NCBI GenBank assembly: GCA_964482135.1
Contig: CAYZWF010000005.1
Location: 1 to 64,000 of the forward strand
Length of the DNA stretch: 64,000 nucleotides
Reading direction: 5' to 3'
From: UBA11136 sp964482135
GTDB taxonomy: Bacteria > Pseudomonadota > Alphaproteobacteria > UBA11136
The notes under the pieces are model-generated. The model was not told the origin of the DNA. It saw nothing but the letters and a program-made list of their open reading frames with translations, and did not search any database. Shown one piece after another: positions 34,901-43,005 of this stretch (position 1 is its first letter; each line of letters opens with the position of its first letter). The translations under genes and the position numbers were made by a program.

Positions 34901-35488
34901 GACATCGAGGAACAGATCACTACCCTGCAATCGGAGCGCGAAGACCTGGTATCCGCCATCTCCCGCCTGCGCCAGGGCATTTCCAGCCTCAACCGCGAGG
35001 GCCGGGAACGCCTGCTGGCGGCCTTTTCCGAAGTGGACACCCATTTCCAGGAGCTTTTCGTACGCCTGTTCGGAGGCGGCCGGGCGCATATGGAACTGGT
35101 GGATTCCGACGATCCGCTGGAAGCCGGGCTGGAAATTTTCGCCAGCCCCCCGGGCAAGAAACTCCAGGTTCTTTCCCTGCTTTCGGGCGGCGAAAAGGCC
35201 TTAACCGCGCTGGCGCTGTTATTCGCCGTCTTTCTCACCAATCCGGCGCCTATCTGTGTGCTTGACGAGGTGGACGCGCCTCTCGATGACGCCAATGTGG
35301 ACCGATTCTGTGACCTGATCGCGGAAATCGCCCATAAATCCGACACCCGTTTCGTCGTCGTCACCCATCACCGGCTGACCATGGCCCGGGTCGACCGGCT
35401 GTTCGGCGTCACCATGATGGAACGCGGTGTTTCGCAAATTGTCTCGGTGGACCTGCAGCGCGCCGAGCGGCTGCGCGAAGCCAGCTAG
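32000..35488 (+). CDS. smc: Chromosome segregation protein SMC
   Basis: Structural maintenance of chromosomes ATPase for chromosome compaction and segregation. The N-terminal Walker A is GPNGCGKSNIVDALRWVMGE. The C-terminal head has the ABC signature LSGGEKALTALALLFAVF and Walker B CVLDEVDAPLDDANV. Between them are two very Glu/Ala/Arg-rich coiled coils (about residues 165-500 and 660-990) flanking a degenerate hinge (about 515-650). Length 1162 is typical of alphaproteobacterial SMC. The start is TTG at 32000 (VQFTKLRLSGFKSFIEPT). scpA/scpB are not in the window. Confidence 0.96.
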   Translation: MVQFTKLRLSGFKSFIEPTEILIESGLTGIVGPNGCGKSNIVDALRWVMGEISAKQMRGGAMNDVIFSGTANRPARNIAEVSVSLDNSQRKAPAAFNDDEELEIIRRIERDQGSAYTVNGQEVRARDVQLLFADSATGARSTALVSQGRIGALIGAKATDRRTVLEEAAGITGLHSRRHEAELRLRGAETNLERLDDVLLTLEEQGRGLKRQARQASRYRNIGDQIRRQEAMLFHQRWHAAGEDMAQSREKMAEAESRVTKLSQTVAAATTKKTETAADLPDLRRDEAAAASALQRLLLARDGLDAEEQRLTQARQECENRLAQTAGDIEREKTLSQDAAAALARHEEERAAINDARQGEETAQGEALEKVEAVASEVAELENRLTSLTEQVAASEGRRAGLERQITEIDKRLARDAERMAEVAEQQGALNSEFGDSDAGESAQSAELSETEAAVTAGQAGLEELRTAAEKAEETLAAARTADEEAREALATAEADDARLRAEEEALTALLAASEAGGGTPLMDEITVESGYEAALGAALGEDLDAPADEDAPVRWRTLPPYEDAAALPGGIEPLSAFVTAPDALSRRLALIGVVADNDQGRDLAAALKPGQRLVSRDGGLWRWDGFTVDSGAETAAATRLGQRNRLNEIRGQKDAAESTLAGIRTHAGETRDQARAAQEAERQAQETLRRAYADHHAARDAHAAIIHKAAEAKSRIAGLREADERLRAERVEAQAEREVAEEALAAQEDVSDSRKEMERLREETGERRTLLIETRGTHDHLMREAAQRSDRLAAIAAESETWKARAQAAMRQVSELEERQQAASAERDQLDARPEEIAVQRATLQDQIDEAEATRSQAASVLAEAEERLAEVERMLKVEETNLAEAREGRVRAEAVVEQAQQALDSLAERIAERLECAPDKTLETVGISPDDDLPDTQAVEKKLERLLRERDTMGPVNLRAEEEARDIEEQITTLQSEREDLVSAISRLRQGISSLNREGRERLLAAFSEVDTHFQELFVRLFGGGRAHMELVDSDDPLEAGLEIFASPPGKKLQVLSLLSGGEKALTALALLFAVFLTNPAPICVLDEVDAPLDDANVDRFCDLIAEIAHKSDTRFVVVTHHRLTMARVDRLFGVTMMERGVSQIVSVDLQRAERLREAS

Positions 35489-35653
35489 AACGGTCCCGGG
35501 AACACCCTCCGCAAGCCCTGGTTTTTCCTGTCTTTTTTCCTTCCCACGGCGCGTCTTCCCGCACCCTTGACAGCCTTGGGGCCACCCCCTATTGTGCCCC
35601 GGCTTTGGCGCTGAATACCGCTGAAAAGCAGGGGATTTAAAGACTTCCCAACC

Positions 35654-36022
35654 ATGATGGAACGCACCCCGCCACCCTCCCTTCGCGACCTCGACGCCCG
35701 TTTGCGCGAGGCCCGGGAACGGAGAGAACAGAATACTGTTGAGGGCGACGGATCGCGGTCATCATTGAAAGGGGCTCCCCTTGCCTTTCGCATCGGCGCC
35801 GAACTGGTGGCCGCCACCGTTGTCGGCGTTGGTATCGGTCTGTTGACGGACTATTGGCTGGACACCGCCCCCTGGGGAATGATCGTCTTTTTTTTCCTGG
35901 GCGGGGCCGCCGGTGTATTGAATGTGTGGCGGGCCGTGTCGGGAATCGGTATGGCCGCCGGATACCAAGCGCCGGACGAGCACAACGAAGGCGGGCAGGA
36001 CAAGGACGAAGGGCAGGAATAA
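35654..36022 (+). CDS. atpI: ATP synthase assembly protein AtpI
   Basis: A 122-residue small membrane protein that helps assemble the F0 c-ring. There are two hydrophobic helices (about residues 50-75 and 82-100) with the AtpI motif ELVAATVVGVGIGLLTDYWL and the GxxxG-like WGMIVFFFLGGAAGVLNVWR. The N-terminus is hydrophilic. It is the first gene of the F0 operon; its stop is 1 base before the atpB GTG. Confidence 0.9.
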   Translation: MMERTPPPSLRDLDARLREARERREQNTVEGDGSRSSLKGAPLAFRIGAELVAATVVGVGIGLLTDYWLDTAPWGMIVFFFLGGAAGVLNVWRAVSGIGMAAGYQAPDEHNEGGQDKDEGQE

Positions 36023-36023
36023 A

Positions 36024-36746
36024 GTGGCCGATCCACTCCATCAGTTTAAAATCCATCCCGTGGTTCACATCCCCTTGGGCGAGGTGAACGCGTCCCTGAC
36101 CAATTCCGGCGTCGCCATGCTGGCGGCCACGGTGGCCGTTACCCTGTTCATGACGCTCAGCATGCGCGGCCGCGCCCTGGTTCCGGGACGCTGGCAGTCA
36201 TTGGCGGAATTGGCCTATGAATTCATCGGCAACATGGTGCGCGACAATGTGGGCAAGGAGGGGCGGCCCTATTTCCCCTTCGTGCTGTCGCTTTTCATGT
36301 TTGTCCTGTTCGGCAATCTTCTGGGGCTTCTGCCTTACAGCTTTACCTTTACCAGCCATATTATCGTCACCTTCGCCATGGCGTTGGTGGTTTTTCTCGG
36401 CGTGACGGCCGTTGGCATTATCCGTCATGGCCTTCATTTCTTCAGTTTTTTCGTGCCCAAGGGCGTGCCGGCAGCAATGCTGCCGTTGATGATTCCCATC
36501 GAGGTGGTCTCCTATCTCTCACGCCCGGTAAGCCTTTCCATCCGTCTCTTCGCCAATATGATGGCGGGCCATACCATGATGAAGGTTTTCGCCGGATTCG
36601 TTTTTTCCCTGGGTGTGTTCGGTTTTGCGCCCCTGGCCGTGGATGTGGCCCTGACAGCCTTCGAGGTCATGGTGGCCTTTCTCCAGGCCTATGTGTTCAC
36701 CGTTCTTACCTGTCTTTATCTCAACGACACCATTCATCTGCATTAG
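36024..36746 (+). CDS. atpB: ATP synthase F0 subunit a
   Basis: The stator channel subunit that carries protons to and from the c-ring. It has five to six membrane helices. The essential Arg is in PVSLSIRLFANMMAGHTMMKVFAG; LQAYVFTVLTCLYLNDTIHLH is the conserved C-terminal helix. The start is GTG at 36024 (VADPLHQFKIHPVV), which places it 1 base after atpI; the upstream frame would overlap atpI. Length 240. Confidence 0.97.
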   Translation: MADPLHQFKIHPVVHIPLGEVNASLTNSGVAMLAATVAVTLFMTLSMRGRALVPGRWQSLAELAYEFIGNMVRDNVGKEGRPYFPFVLSLFMFVLFGNLLGLLPYSFTFTSHIIVTFAMALVVFLGVTAVGIIRHGLHFFSFFVPKGVPAAMLPLMIPIEVVSYLSRPVSLSIRLFANMMAGHTMMKVFAGFVFSLGVFGFAPLAVDVALTAFEVMVAFLQAYVFTVLTCLYLNDTIHLH

Positions 36747-36756
36747 GACCATCACC

Positions 36757-36779
36757 ATGCGGAAGGAAAAATTCCGCAT
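36757..36779 (+). promoter_or_regulatory. Hairpin between atpB and atpE
   Basis: A perfect 8-bp stem (ATGCGGAA with TTCCGCAT) and a 7-base loop, 50-72 bases before the atpE ATG. There is no T-run. It probably stabilises the 5' end of an atpE-containing processed mRNA, which would favour high c-subunit synthesis. Confidence 0.5.
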
Positions 36780-36828
36780 AACCCGAAACGTTGATTCGTT
36801 ACCTGCATAAACAAAGGATTTCAGAACC

Positions 36829-37053
36829 ATGGATATTGAAGCTGCAAAAATGATTGGCGCCGGCCTTGCCGTTATCGGCCTTGGCGGCGTGGGCGTCGGT
36901 ATCGGCAATATCTTTTCTTCACTGATCAGCTCCATCTCCCGCAATCCGGCATCCCGCCCGGAAGTGTTCCCCATGAGCATGCTGGGCTTTGCCCTGGTGG
37001 AAGCGGTGGCGCTGTATGCCTTGCTGATCTCGTTCCTGATCCTGTTCCTATAG
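36829..37053 (+). CDS. atpE: ATP synthase F0 subunit c
   Basis: The proteolipid that forms the rotating c-ring. It is a 74-residue two-helix hairpin: helix 1 AKMIGAGLAVIGLGGVGVGIG, the polar loop RNPASRPE, and helix 2 with the proton-binding acidic residue in GFALVEAVALYALLISFLIL (the Glu of LVEA). It is bracketed by two mRNA hairpins, consistent with its need for 10 or more copies per complex. Confidence 0.98.
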   Translation: MDIEAAKMIGAGLAVIGLGGVGVGIGNIFSSLISSISRNPASRPEVFPMSMLGFALVEAVALYALLISFLILFL

Positions 37054-37071
37054 GACGAGAAGAAGGAGTTT

Positions 37072-37106
37072 CCCGGGGGCGTTCCGCATTCCGCGGCGCC
37101 CCGGGG
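37072..37106 (+). promoter_or_regulatory. Strong GC hairpin between atpE and atpF'
   Basis: CCCGGGGGCG (37072-37081) pairs with CGCCCCGGGG (37097-37106), with a 15-base loop and no T-run. It sits just before the b' gene and could act as a 3' stabiliser of the atpE message and a partial attenuator for b' and b, which are needed in only one copy each. Confidence 0.5.
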
Positions 37107-37120
37107 CTCAAGGAAGCGCC

Positions 37121-37615
37121 ATGCCGCAACTAGACGTCGCCCTTTATCCGCCCCAGCTCATCTGGCTCGTCATCAGCTTCACGCTGTTGTATCTGGCCAT
37201 GGCCAGGGTCGCCCTGCCGCGTATTTCCGAGGTGCTTGAAAAGCGCCGTGACCGGATCGATGGCGATCTCGACAAGGCGAGTTCCCTGAAGAAGGAAGCC
37301 GATGAGGCTCTGGCGGCCTATGAAAAATCCATGGCCGAGGCCAAGACCCAGGCGCTTGCCGTGATCAAGGAAGTCTCCGACAAGCTGGTCGAGGACTCCG
37401 CGGCCCGTCATGCCGAACTTTCCGCCACCATAGCCGATCAGGCCGAGGCCGCCGAAGCCACCATCGCACGAGCCAAGGAAAGCGCGCTGGCGGATATCGG
37501 CGGTATCGCCGAAGACATCACCAGCCAGGCCGCGGCCAAGCTGATCGGGGCCAAGAAGGTGGATAAGAAACAGCTTCAGGACGCCGTGACGGCCGCCATG
37601 AAGGAGCATGAATGA
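37121..37615 (+). CDS. atpF': ATP synthase F0 subunit b'
   Basis: One of the two unlike b-type stator subunits found in alphaproteobacteria and phototrophs. A single N-terminal membrane helix (LIWLVISFTLLYLAMARVAL) is followed by a long charged coiled coil (RDRIDGDLDKASSLKKEADE and onward). Length 164. It overlaps atpF by 4 bases. Confidence 0.95.
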   Translation: MPQLDVALYPPQLIWLVISFTLLYLAMARVALPRISEVLEKRRDRIDGDLDKASSLKKEADEALAAYEKSMAEAKTQALAVIKEVSDKLVEDSAARHAELSATIADQAEAAEATIARAKESALADIGGIAEDITSQAAAKLIGAKKVDKKQLQDAVTAAMKEHE

Positions 37616-38097
37616 TGTTGGAATCCGCCGAATTCTGGGTCGCCATCGCCTTCATCGCCTTCGTCGCCGGCGTCTTCAAGCCGGGCCGCAAGTTCCTGCT
37701 CGACGCCCTCGACAGCAGGGCGGCGAAAATCCGGTCCGAGATTGACGAGGCCACGCGCCTGCGCGAGGAAGCCCAGGCCGCCCTTGCAGCCTATCAGCGC
37801 AAACAGCGCGAGGCCGCCGAAGAAGCCGGGGAAATGCTCGAACATGCCAGGGAGGAGGCCGACCTGTTACGTAAGCGGACCCTGAGCGAGCTTGAGGAGG
37901 CCCTGCAACGGCGCCAGAAACAGGCCCTCGACCGCATCGCCCAGGCCGAGGCCGAGGCCACTCAGGAAGTGCGCAATCATGCGGTGGATATCGCCGTCAC
38001 CGCCACCGTGCGGATTCTCGAGGAAAACCTGGGGGATGAACGTGGCGACGACCTGGTCAAGGCCGCCATCGAGGAGTTGCCGAAAAAGCTGCATTAG
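37612..38097 (+). CDS. atpF: ATP synthase F0 subunit b
   Basis: Peripheral stalk subunit that, with b', holds F1 stationary. An N-terminal membrane helix (FWVAIAFIAFVAGVFKPG) precedes a coiled coil rich in Glu, Arg and Ala (AAKIRSEIDEATRLREEAQA). Length 161. The ATG at 37612 overlaps the b' stop; a second ATG follows directly. It is the last gene of the F0 operon and is followed by a terminator. The F1 genes are not in the window. Confidence 0.95.
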   Translation: MMLESAEFWVAIAFIAFVAGVFKPGRKFLLDALDSRAAKIRSEIDEATRLREEAQAALAAYQRKQREAAEEAGEMLEHAREEADLLRKRTLSELEEALQRRQKQALDRIAQAEAEATQEVRNHAVDIAVTATVRILEENLGDERGDDLVKAAIEELPKKLH

Positions 38098-38120
38098 GAA
38101 AATTCGCAGCCTGCAACGGC

Positions 38121-38150
38121 AAAACCCCCGCCGGGAAGCGGGGGTTTTTT
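38121..38150 (+). terminator. Rho-independent terminator of the F0 operon
   Basis: AAAACCCCCGC and GCGGGGGTTTTTT form a strong stem with a short loop and a T-run, 24 bases after the atpF stop. It also separates the operon from the convergent CDGSH gene. Confidence 0.9.
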
Positions 38151-38187
38151 AGTGGCCGAAGAATTGTGGCCGGGTGGCGGGAAGCTC

Positions 38188-38445
38188 CTAAAGTTCCTTA
38201 TCGGTGCCGTCGCAGTAAGGCGGCGCCTTGGTATGTTTGCAACCGCAGAAGAAAATGGTATCCGAGATTTCTGGCGTGAAAGGAACGGGCTGGAAGCCAC
38301 TTCCGGAATGGGCGCCGTCGCAGAAAGGCTGTTTTTCGCTTTTCCCGCAGCTGCACCAGTAATAGGTTTTTCCGGCTTCCACCTCCACCTCGTAGGGGCC
38401 CTTTTTGACGATAATGGGCTCTTCCATTATTTCACTCATTTCCAC
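38188..38445 (-). CDS. CDGSH iron-sulfur protein with two CDGSH motifs, the second altered
   Basis: An 85-residue protein with two CDGSH-type [2Fe-2S] sites. The first is complete: CSCGKSEKQPFCDGAH (three Cys and one His). The second reads CGCKHTKAPPYCDGTD: the His ligand is replaced by Asp (codon GAT at 38200-38202, one base from CAT). Such proteins are redox or cluster-transfer proteins. It is convergent with the F0 operon and divergent from thrB. Confidence 0.92.
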   Translation of the reverse strand: MEMSEIMEEPIIVKKGPYEVEVEAGKTYYWCSCGKSEKQPFCDGAHSGSGFQPVPFTPEISDTIFFCGCKHTKAPPYCDGTDKEL

Positions 38446-38658
38446 CTCTTCCTTTAGCCTTTTGGCTGTATTACCTTGCGATGCTCAAACCGGGCTACCG
38501 TCACGCGGCAGCCCGATTTAGATACTGATATAGAGACGCGGGCATGAGGGCACAAGGATAAGATTACGGATCGTGGGACGCGGCCACCTCTTTTCCGTTC
38601 CAGTGCCCGGCACGCGCCTTCCAGCCCTTCTTTTAGAGAACCTTTCCAGGGAAGTTTC

Positions 38659-39621
38659 ATGGCGGTCTATACGGAAGTTTCCGACCAAGAACTGGCCACC
38701 TTCCTGCGCGGCTATGATATCGGCCACGCGGTATCGTTCAAGGGCATCGCCGAAGGCGTGGAGAATTCCAACTATCTTCTCCGCACCGATCGGGGCAGCT
38801 TTATCCTGACCCTGTACGAAAAGCGGGTGGCACCCAAAGACCTGCCCTATTTCCTCGGCCTCATGGATCATCTTGCCGCTGAGGGCCTTGTCTGTCCCAC
38901 CCCCATCCATGGCAGCGACGGCGAGGCCCTGCGCGAACTGTGCGGACGCCCCGCCGCCATCATCAGCTTTCTCGAGGGCATGTGGCCACGCCGCGTCGAG
39001 CCCCCTCACTGTGCCCTGCTGGGCGAAGCCATGGCGAACATGCATCTCGCCGGCAACAGCTTCGCCATGAAACGGGAGAACAACCTCTCGGTGGCGGGCT
39101 GGCGTCCCCTGTTCGAGGCCTGCCGCAAGCGCGCCCATGAAATCGAGGACGGTCTTGAGGAGATCATAGAGGAGGAACTGGCGCGGCTGGAGGAAAGCTG
39201 GCCCGCCGGCCTTCCCGCAGGCATCATCCATGCCGACCTGTTTCCCGACAACGTGTTCTTTCTTGATAATAAGCTGTCGGGGCTGATTGATTTCTATTTC
39301 GCCTGTAACGATTTCCTCGCCTATGACCTGGCCATCTGTCTCAATGCCTGGTGTTTCGAGGAAGACGGCAGTTTCAACCTTACCAAGGGGCGCCGCCTGT
39401 TGGCCGGGTATGGCGGCGTGCGGCCTTTGGAAAAGAGCGAAATCGCGGCTCTGCCCCTGCTCGCCCGCGGCGGCGCCATGCGCTTTCTCCTGACACGGCT
39501 TTACGACTGGCTGCACCACCCCGAGGGCGCCATGGTCGGCCCCAAAGACCCCCGGGAATATCTGGGCAAGCTGCGCTTTCACCAGCAGGTGAGCGACGCA
39601 GGCGCATACGGGTTGGACTAA
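38659..39621 (+). CDS. thrB: Homoserine kinase (ThrB, choline-kinase-like type)
   Basis: Phosphorylates homoserine in threonine synthesis. It belongs to the aminoglycoside phosphotransferase-like ThrB type common in alphaproteobacteria: the start is MAVYTEVSDQELATFLRGYD, the catalytic HAD motif is GIIHADLFPDNVFF, and the metal-binding DFYFACNDFLAYDLAI follows. Length 320. It overlaps rnhA by one base (TAATG). threonine synthase (thrC) is encoded about 9 kb away. Confidence 0.95.
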   Translation: MAVYTEVSDQELATFLRGYDIGHAVSFKGIAEGVENSNYLLRTDRGSFILTLYEKRVAPKDLPYFLGLMDHLAAEGLVCPTPIHGSDGEALRELCGRPAAIISFLEGMWPRRVEPPHCALLGEAMANMHLAGNSFAMKRENNLSVAGWRPLFEACRKRAHEIEDGLEEIIEEELARLEESWPAGLPAGIIHADLFPDNVFFLDNKLSGLIDFYFACNDFLAYDLAICLNAWCFEEDGSFNLTKGRRLLAGYGGVRPLEKSEIAALPLLARGGAMRFLLTRLYDWLHHPEGAMVGPKDPREYLGKLRFHQQVSDAGAYGLD

Positions 39622-40094
39622 TGACGAAGGCGGCGCCGTCCCAGTCCCCGGCAATGGTGGCATTATTCACCGATGGCGCCTGTTCGGGCAATCCCGGCCC
39701 CGGCGGCTGGGGCGTGCTGTTGCGCTATGGCGAGGCGGAAAAGGAACTGTGCGGTTTCGAGGCCGAAACCACCAACAACCGCATGGAACTCACCGCCGCC
39801 ATACGCGGGATCGAGGCGCTCAACCGCGATGCCCGCGTGGCCCTCTATACCGACAGCACCTATCTGCGCGACGGCATCACCAAATGGATCGGCGAATGGA
39901 AGGCCCGGGGCTGGAAGACCGCGGCCAAAAAACCGGTGAAGAATCAGGACTTATGGCAACGGCTGGAAGAGGCGCTGGGCAGCCATGAGGTGGAATGGCA
40001 CTGGGTCAAGGGCCATTCCGGCCATGACGGAAACGAGCGCGCCGACGCCCTGGCCCGCAAGGGGCTTGAACAAGGCGCCGGCGGCTGTGTTTAG
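39621..40094 (+). CDS. rnhA: Ribonuclease HI
   Basis: Degrades RNA in RNA-DNA hybrids. The catalytic residues are visible in FTDGACSGNPGPGGWG, ETTNNRMELTAAIRGIEAL, LYTDSTYLRDG and HSGHDGNERADALAR (D, E, D, D with the His loop). Length 157. It starts on the thrB stop, and a thrB-rnhA pair is common in alphaproteobacteria. rnhB is elsewhere in the window, so both RNase H classes are encoded. Confidence 0.97.
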   Translation: MTKAAPSQSPAMVALFTDGACSGNPGPGGWGVLLRYGEAEKELCGFEAETTNNRMELTAAIRGIEALNRDARVALYTDSTYLRDGITKWIGEWKARGWKTAAKKPVKNQDLWQRLEEALGSHEVEWHWVKGHSGHDGNERADALARKGLEQGAGGCV

Positions 40095-40107
40095 GGGGCT
40101 AACAAGT

Positions 40108-40143
40108 CCAGCCCGGAAAACCGGACCGATAAATCCGGGCTGG
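40108..40143. terminator. Hairpin between convergent rnhA and peroxiredoxin
   Basis: A perfect 9-bp stem, CCAGCCCGG (40108-40116) with CCGGGCTGG (40135-40143), and an 18-base loop. No T-run on either strand. Its position between convergent genes suggests a bidirectional terminator or mRNA end stabiliser. Confidence 0.55.
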
Positions 40144-40153
40144 GGAAAGCGGC

Positions 40154-40633
40154 CTAAAGCTGTTCCAGCAGGGCTTCGGCGGAGCTGACCTCGAAGTCGG
40201 GGCCGCCCTCGTTATTGAGCACCGTCACCGTGCCGTCATCGACGATCATGGAATAGCGGTTGGAGCGCACGCCGAGACCGGCCACGCCGAGATCCAGTTC
40301 CATGCCCACGGCCTTGGTGAAGTCGCCGGGATCGGCATAGAGCGCAACCTTGTCGCCCACGTTCTGGGCTTCGCCCCAGGCCGCCATGACAAAGGGATCG
40401 TTAACGGAAACACAAACGATGCTGTCCACGCCCTTGGCCTTGAGGGCGTCGGCGTTGTTGACGAAGCCGGGCAGATGGGCCGCCGAACAGGTGGGAGTGA
40501 AGGCCCCCGGAACCACGAAGAAGGCCACTTTCTTGCCGCCGAAAATGTCATCGGTGGAAATCTGGGCAGGCCCGTCTTCCGTCATGTGAAACAGATTGGC
40601 TGAAGGTATCTTGTCGCCGACATTGATGCTCAT
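40154..40633 (-). CDS. Peroxiredoxin, Prx5 type
   Basis: Thiol peroxidase with the peroxidatic Cys in VVPGAFTPTCSAAHLPGF and the conserved VCVSVNDPFVMAAWGEAQ and RSNRYSMIVDDGTV blocks. Length 159, the compact Prx5 form. It is a paralogue of the gene at 6438-6980. It is convergent with rnhA and has its own promoter region. Confidence 0.95.
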   Translation of the reverse strand: MSINVGDKIPSANLFHMTEDGPAQISTDDIFGGKKVAFFVVPGAFTPTCSAAHLPGFVNNADALKAKGVDSIVCVSVNDPFVMAAWGEAQNVGDKVALYADPGDFTKAVGMELDLGVAGLGVRSNRYSMIVDDGTVTVLNNEGGPDFEVSSAEALLEQL

Positions 40634-40749
40634 GTTCTTCCCCTATGGGTAAAATTTTGAAAAAAATAGCACGGGAACAGGCCCCTGCGGAGCGCGAACA
40701 TAATCATTCTAATGCAAAAATGCAACGGCCCCCGGCGGTTTTTCATCCC

Positions 40750-43005
40750 CTAGTCAGGCGTCGAAGAAGCACCGCCACCGGCCCGGCTCACGGCGTCCAC
40801 CACCCGCGCCGGAGTGAGCAGTTCCGGCAGCACCATGCCCTGGGGCGCGGCGGGACCGTAGACCACGTTGAAGGGGATACCGAAACGCCCGAAACCCGCG
40901 AGATAGGCGGCGATATCATCGTCGCGGCGGGTCCAGTCGGCGCGCATGGCGATGACGCCGCCCTGATTGGATGAGTCGGATGGATCGGATGGAGCGCCCA
41001 GCAATTGGGTCACCTCGCCGCGATCGAGGGCCAGCTTTTTATTGACCTGGCAGGTGAGGCACCATTCGGCGGTCACGTCCACCAGCACCACCCGCCCCGA
41101 GGCCACCAAGGCGGGGATGGCGGCGGGGTCGAAGGGCTGCCAGAGATGGTCGGACTGTGATGGCGGCGGCGGCGGGGCTACCGTATTCTCGAAGCGGCCC
41201 GGCGCAATCAGCACCATCAGAATCAGGAGTCCCGCCGCCACGCGCAGGAAAGGACGCGGCAGGATGGTCCGGGGCTTGTCTCCGGCAAGGCCCCACAGCA
41301 CCACCCCCAGCGCCAGCAGCAGGACCGACACCAGGGCGGCGGCATCCACCGAGACCTGCGCCGCCAGAACCGAAACCAGCCACAAGGCGGTGAGCGCCAG
41401 CGCCAGGCCCAGCAAGCGGCGCAGGGTCACCATCCACGGCCCCGGATGGGGCAGCCGCACGGCCAGTTGCGGCGCCGCTACCATGGTCAGATAGGGGGCG
41501 GCGAACCCCAGGCCCAGCGCCGCAAAGACGGCATAGGTCTCGAATGCGCCACGGGCCAGGGCGAAGCCGATGGCGGTGCCGAGAAAGGGCGCCGAACAGG
41601 GCGTCGCCAGCAGGGTGGCGAAGGCCCCGGTGAGGAACTGTCCCTCGATGCTGTGGGGCCGGGTCTGGGAATGGCCGCTGTGGCGCAGGGCGAGGTCGCC
41701 CATCCAGCCGGGCAGGGGAATTTCGAAGAAGCCCCACAGATTGCAGGCGAACAGGGTCAGCACCACTGCCATGGCGGCGAGAAAGACCGGCTGTTGGAAC
41801 TGGATGCCCCAACCCACGCTGAGCCCCGCCATGCGCAGCCCCACCGCCAGCGAGGCCAGCACCATGAAGGTGAAGAGAATCCCCGCCGAGGTGGCGAGGA
41901 AGCTGCGCCGCACGGCCCCGGTCTCGCCGCCGCCGTGACCGATGACGCCGAGCAGTTTCAGGGACAGCACCGGCAGCACGCAGGGCATGAGGTTGAGGAT
42001 GAGCCCGCCCAAGAGGGCGATGGCGAGAATGCCGGCAAATCCGCCAAGCCCGTTGGTCTCGGTCCCCGCCGTCACGGTGAGCCGCGCTTCCAGCGCCCGC
42101 GCCGGGGGAGCTTCGGCAGCGCTTTCAATATCACTTTCAACGATAGTCACGGTGAGGGGCAACCCCACGAGGGAGGCGGTTTTGCCGTCGTCTTGCGGCG
42201 ATGCCGGACCCATCCCCGCCGCCATGGTCAACACCGCCACCCGGCCCCCGGCCAGGGAGCGCAGTTTCGGCGCCCCGGCCCAGAATCCCGGCGGGCCTTC
42301 CACGAAGGTGTCGAGAGCGCCGAAGGGAGTCCCCGAACGGGCGGTAATGCGGAGCCGGGTCTTGTCTCCCGCGCCCAGCGCCTCCACCCGCTCCACGGCC
42401 AGTTCGCCGCCCTCATGGGGGCCCGGCACCAGCGCGCGGTAGCGGTCGATGAGGGTGGCGAAGGGAGTGGGCGTAGCGTCCCCCGACGGCAGGTCCAAGG
42501 CCAGATCGGCGCGGCGCGGAATGCATATCTCCTTGCAGGTGAGGTAATCCACCCGGGCGTTGAGGGAGAGCCCCCGGCCCGGCTTTTCGAGCCGCGCCGT
42601 CACCGGCAGCACCACCGCCTTCTCATAGCCCACGGTCTCCAGCCCATAGGCCGAATAGCGGCGCGGCGCCGGCCAGAAGAGTTCAGCCGCCGCCAGATTG
42701 GCCGAGCCCGACCAGTCCACCTGGGGCGGCAGCCCGGCATCGCCCGGCGAGCGCCAATAGGTTTTCCAGCCCGGTTCCATGCGGAATTCCAGCCCTAAGG
42801 AAATGCTGTCTTCTTCTCCGGTGGCGGTCATGGCGGCGATGAGACGCACCTTGCTCTCCTCTACCTCGGACCAGGGTGAGGCGGCCTGAGAGCTTTGTGA
42901 ACCTTGGGCAGCGGCGGCGGGCGACGCGCCTGAGAGAGCGAGGAAAGCGGCCATGAAAAAGGCCACGAAAGCGGGGCCTAGCGAGGAAAAAAACAATCGG
43001 GACAT
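40750..43005 (-). CDS. DsbD/ScsB-like thiol:disulfide interchange protein
   Basis: Carries reducing power across the inner membrane. After a signal peptide (MSRLFFSSLGPAFVAFFMAA) comes a periplasmic N-terminal domain of ~260 residues with one Cys pair (YLTCKEICIPRRADL), then about eight to nine membrane helices with NLMPCVLPVLSLKLLG and ATPCSAPFLGTAIG (the DsbD-beta cysteines), and a C-terminal thioredoxin domain with the CLTC active site (VTAEWCLTCQVNKKL). The thioredoxin domain has a short Ser/Asp-rich insertion (APSDPSDSSNQGG). ATG at 43005 gives 751 residues. The layout is closer to ScsB than to E. coli DsbD. Confidence 0.88.
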   Translation of the reverse strand: MSRLFFSSLGPAFVAFFMAAFLALSGASPAAAAQGSQSSQAASPWSEVEESKVRLIAAMTATGEEDSISLGLEFRMEPGWKTYWRSPGDAGLPPQVDWSGSANLAAAELFWPAPRRYSAYGLETVGYEKAVVLPVTARLEKPGRGLSLNARVDYLTCKEICIPRRADLALDLPSGDATPTPFATLIDRYRALVPGPHEGGELAVERVEALGAGDKTRLRITARSGTPFGALDTFVEGPPGFWAGAPKLRSLAGGRVAVLTMAAGMGPASPQDDGKTASLVGLPLTVTIVESDIESAAEAPPARALEARLTVTAGTETNGLGGFAGILAIALLGGLILNLMPCVLPVLSLKLLGVIGHGGGETGAVRRSFLATSAGILFTFMVLASLAVGLRMAGLSVGWGIQFQQPVFLAAMAVVLTLFACNLWGFFEIPLPGWMGDLALRHSGHSQTRPHSIEGQFLTGAFATLLATPCSAPFLGTAIGFALARGAFETYAVFAALGLGFAAPYLTMVAAPQLAVRLPHPGPWMVTLRRLLGLALALTALWLVSVLAAQVSVDAAALVSVLLLALGVVLWGLAGDKPRTILPRPFLRVAAGLLILMVLIAPGRFENTVAPPPPPSQSDHLWQPFDPAAIPALVASGRVVLVDVTAEWCLTCQVNKKLALDRGEVTQLLGAPSDPSDSSNQGGVIAMRADWTRRDDDIAAYLAGFGRFGIPFNVVYGPAAPQGMVLPELLTPARVVDAVSRAGGGASSTPD

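Noticed and set aside
33755..35089. 444-codon open frame antisense to smc
   Set aside because: Low-complexity shadow of the coiled-coil codons; no motif and no independent ribosome site.
41446..42798. 450-codon open frame antisense to the DsbD/ScsB-like gene
   Set aside because: Shadow frame rich in Gly, Gln, His and Arg; no domain.
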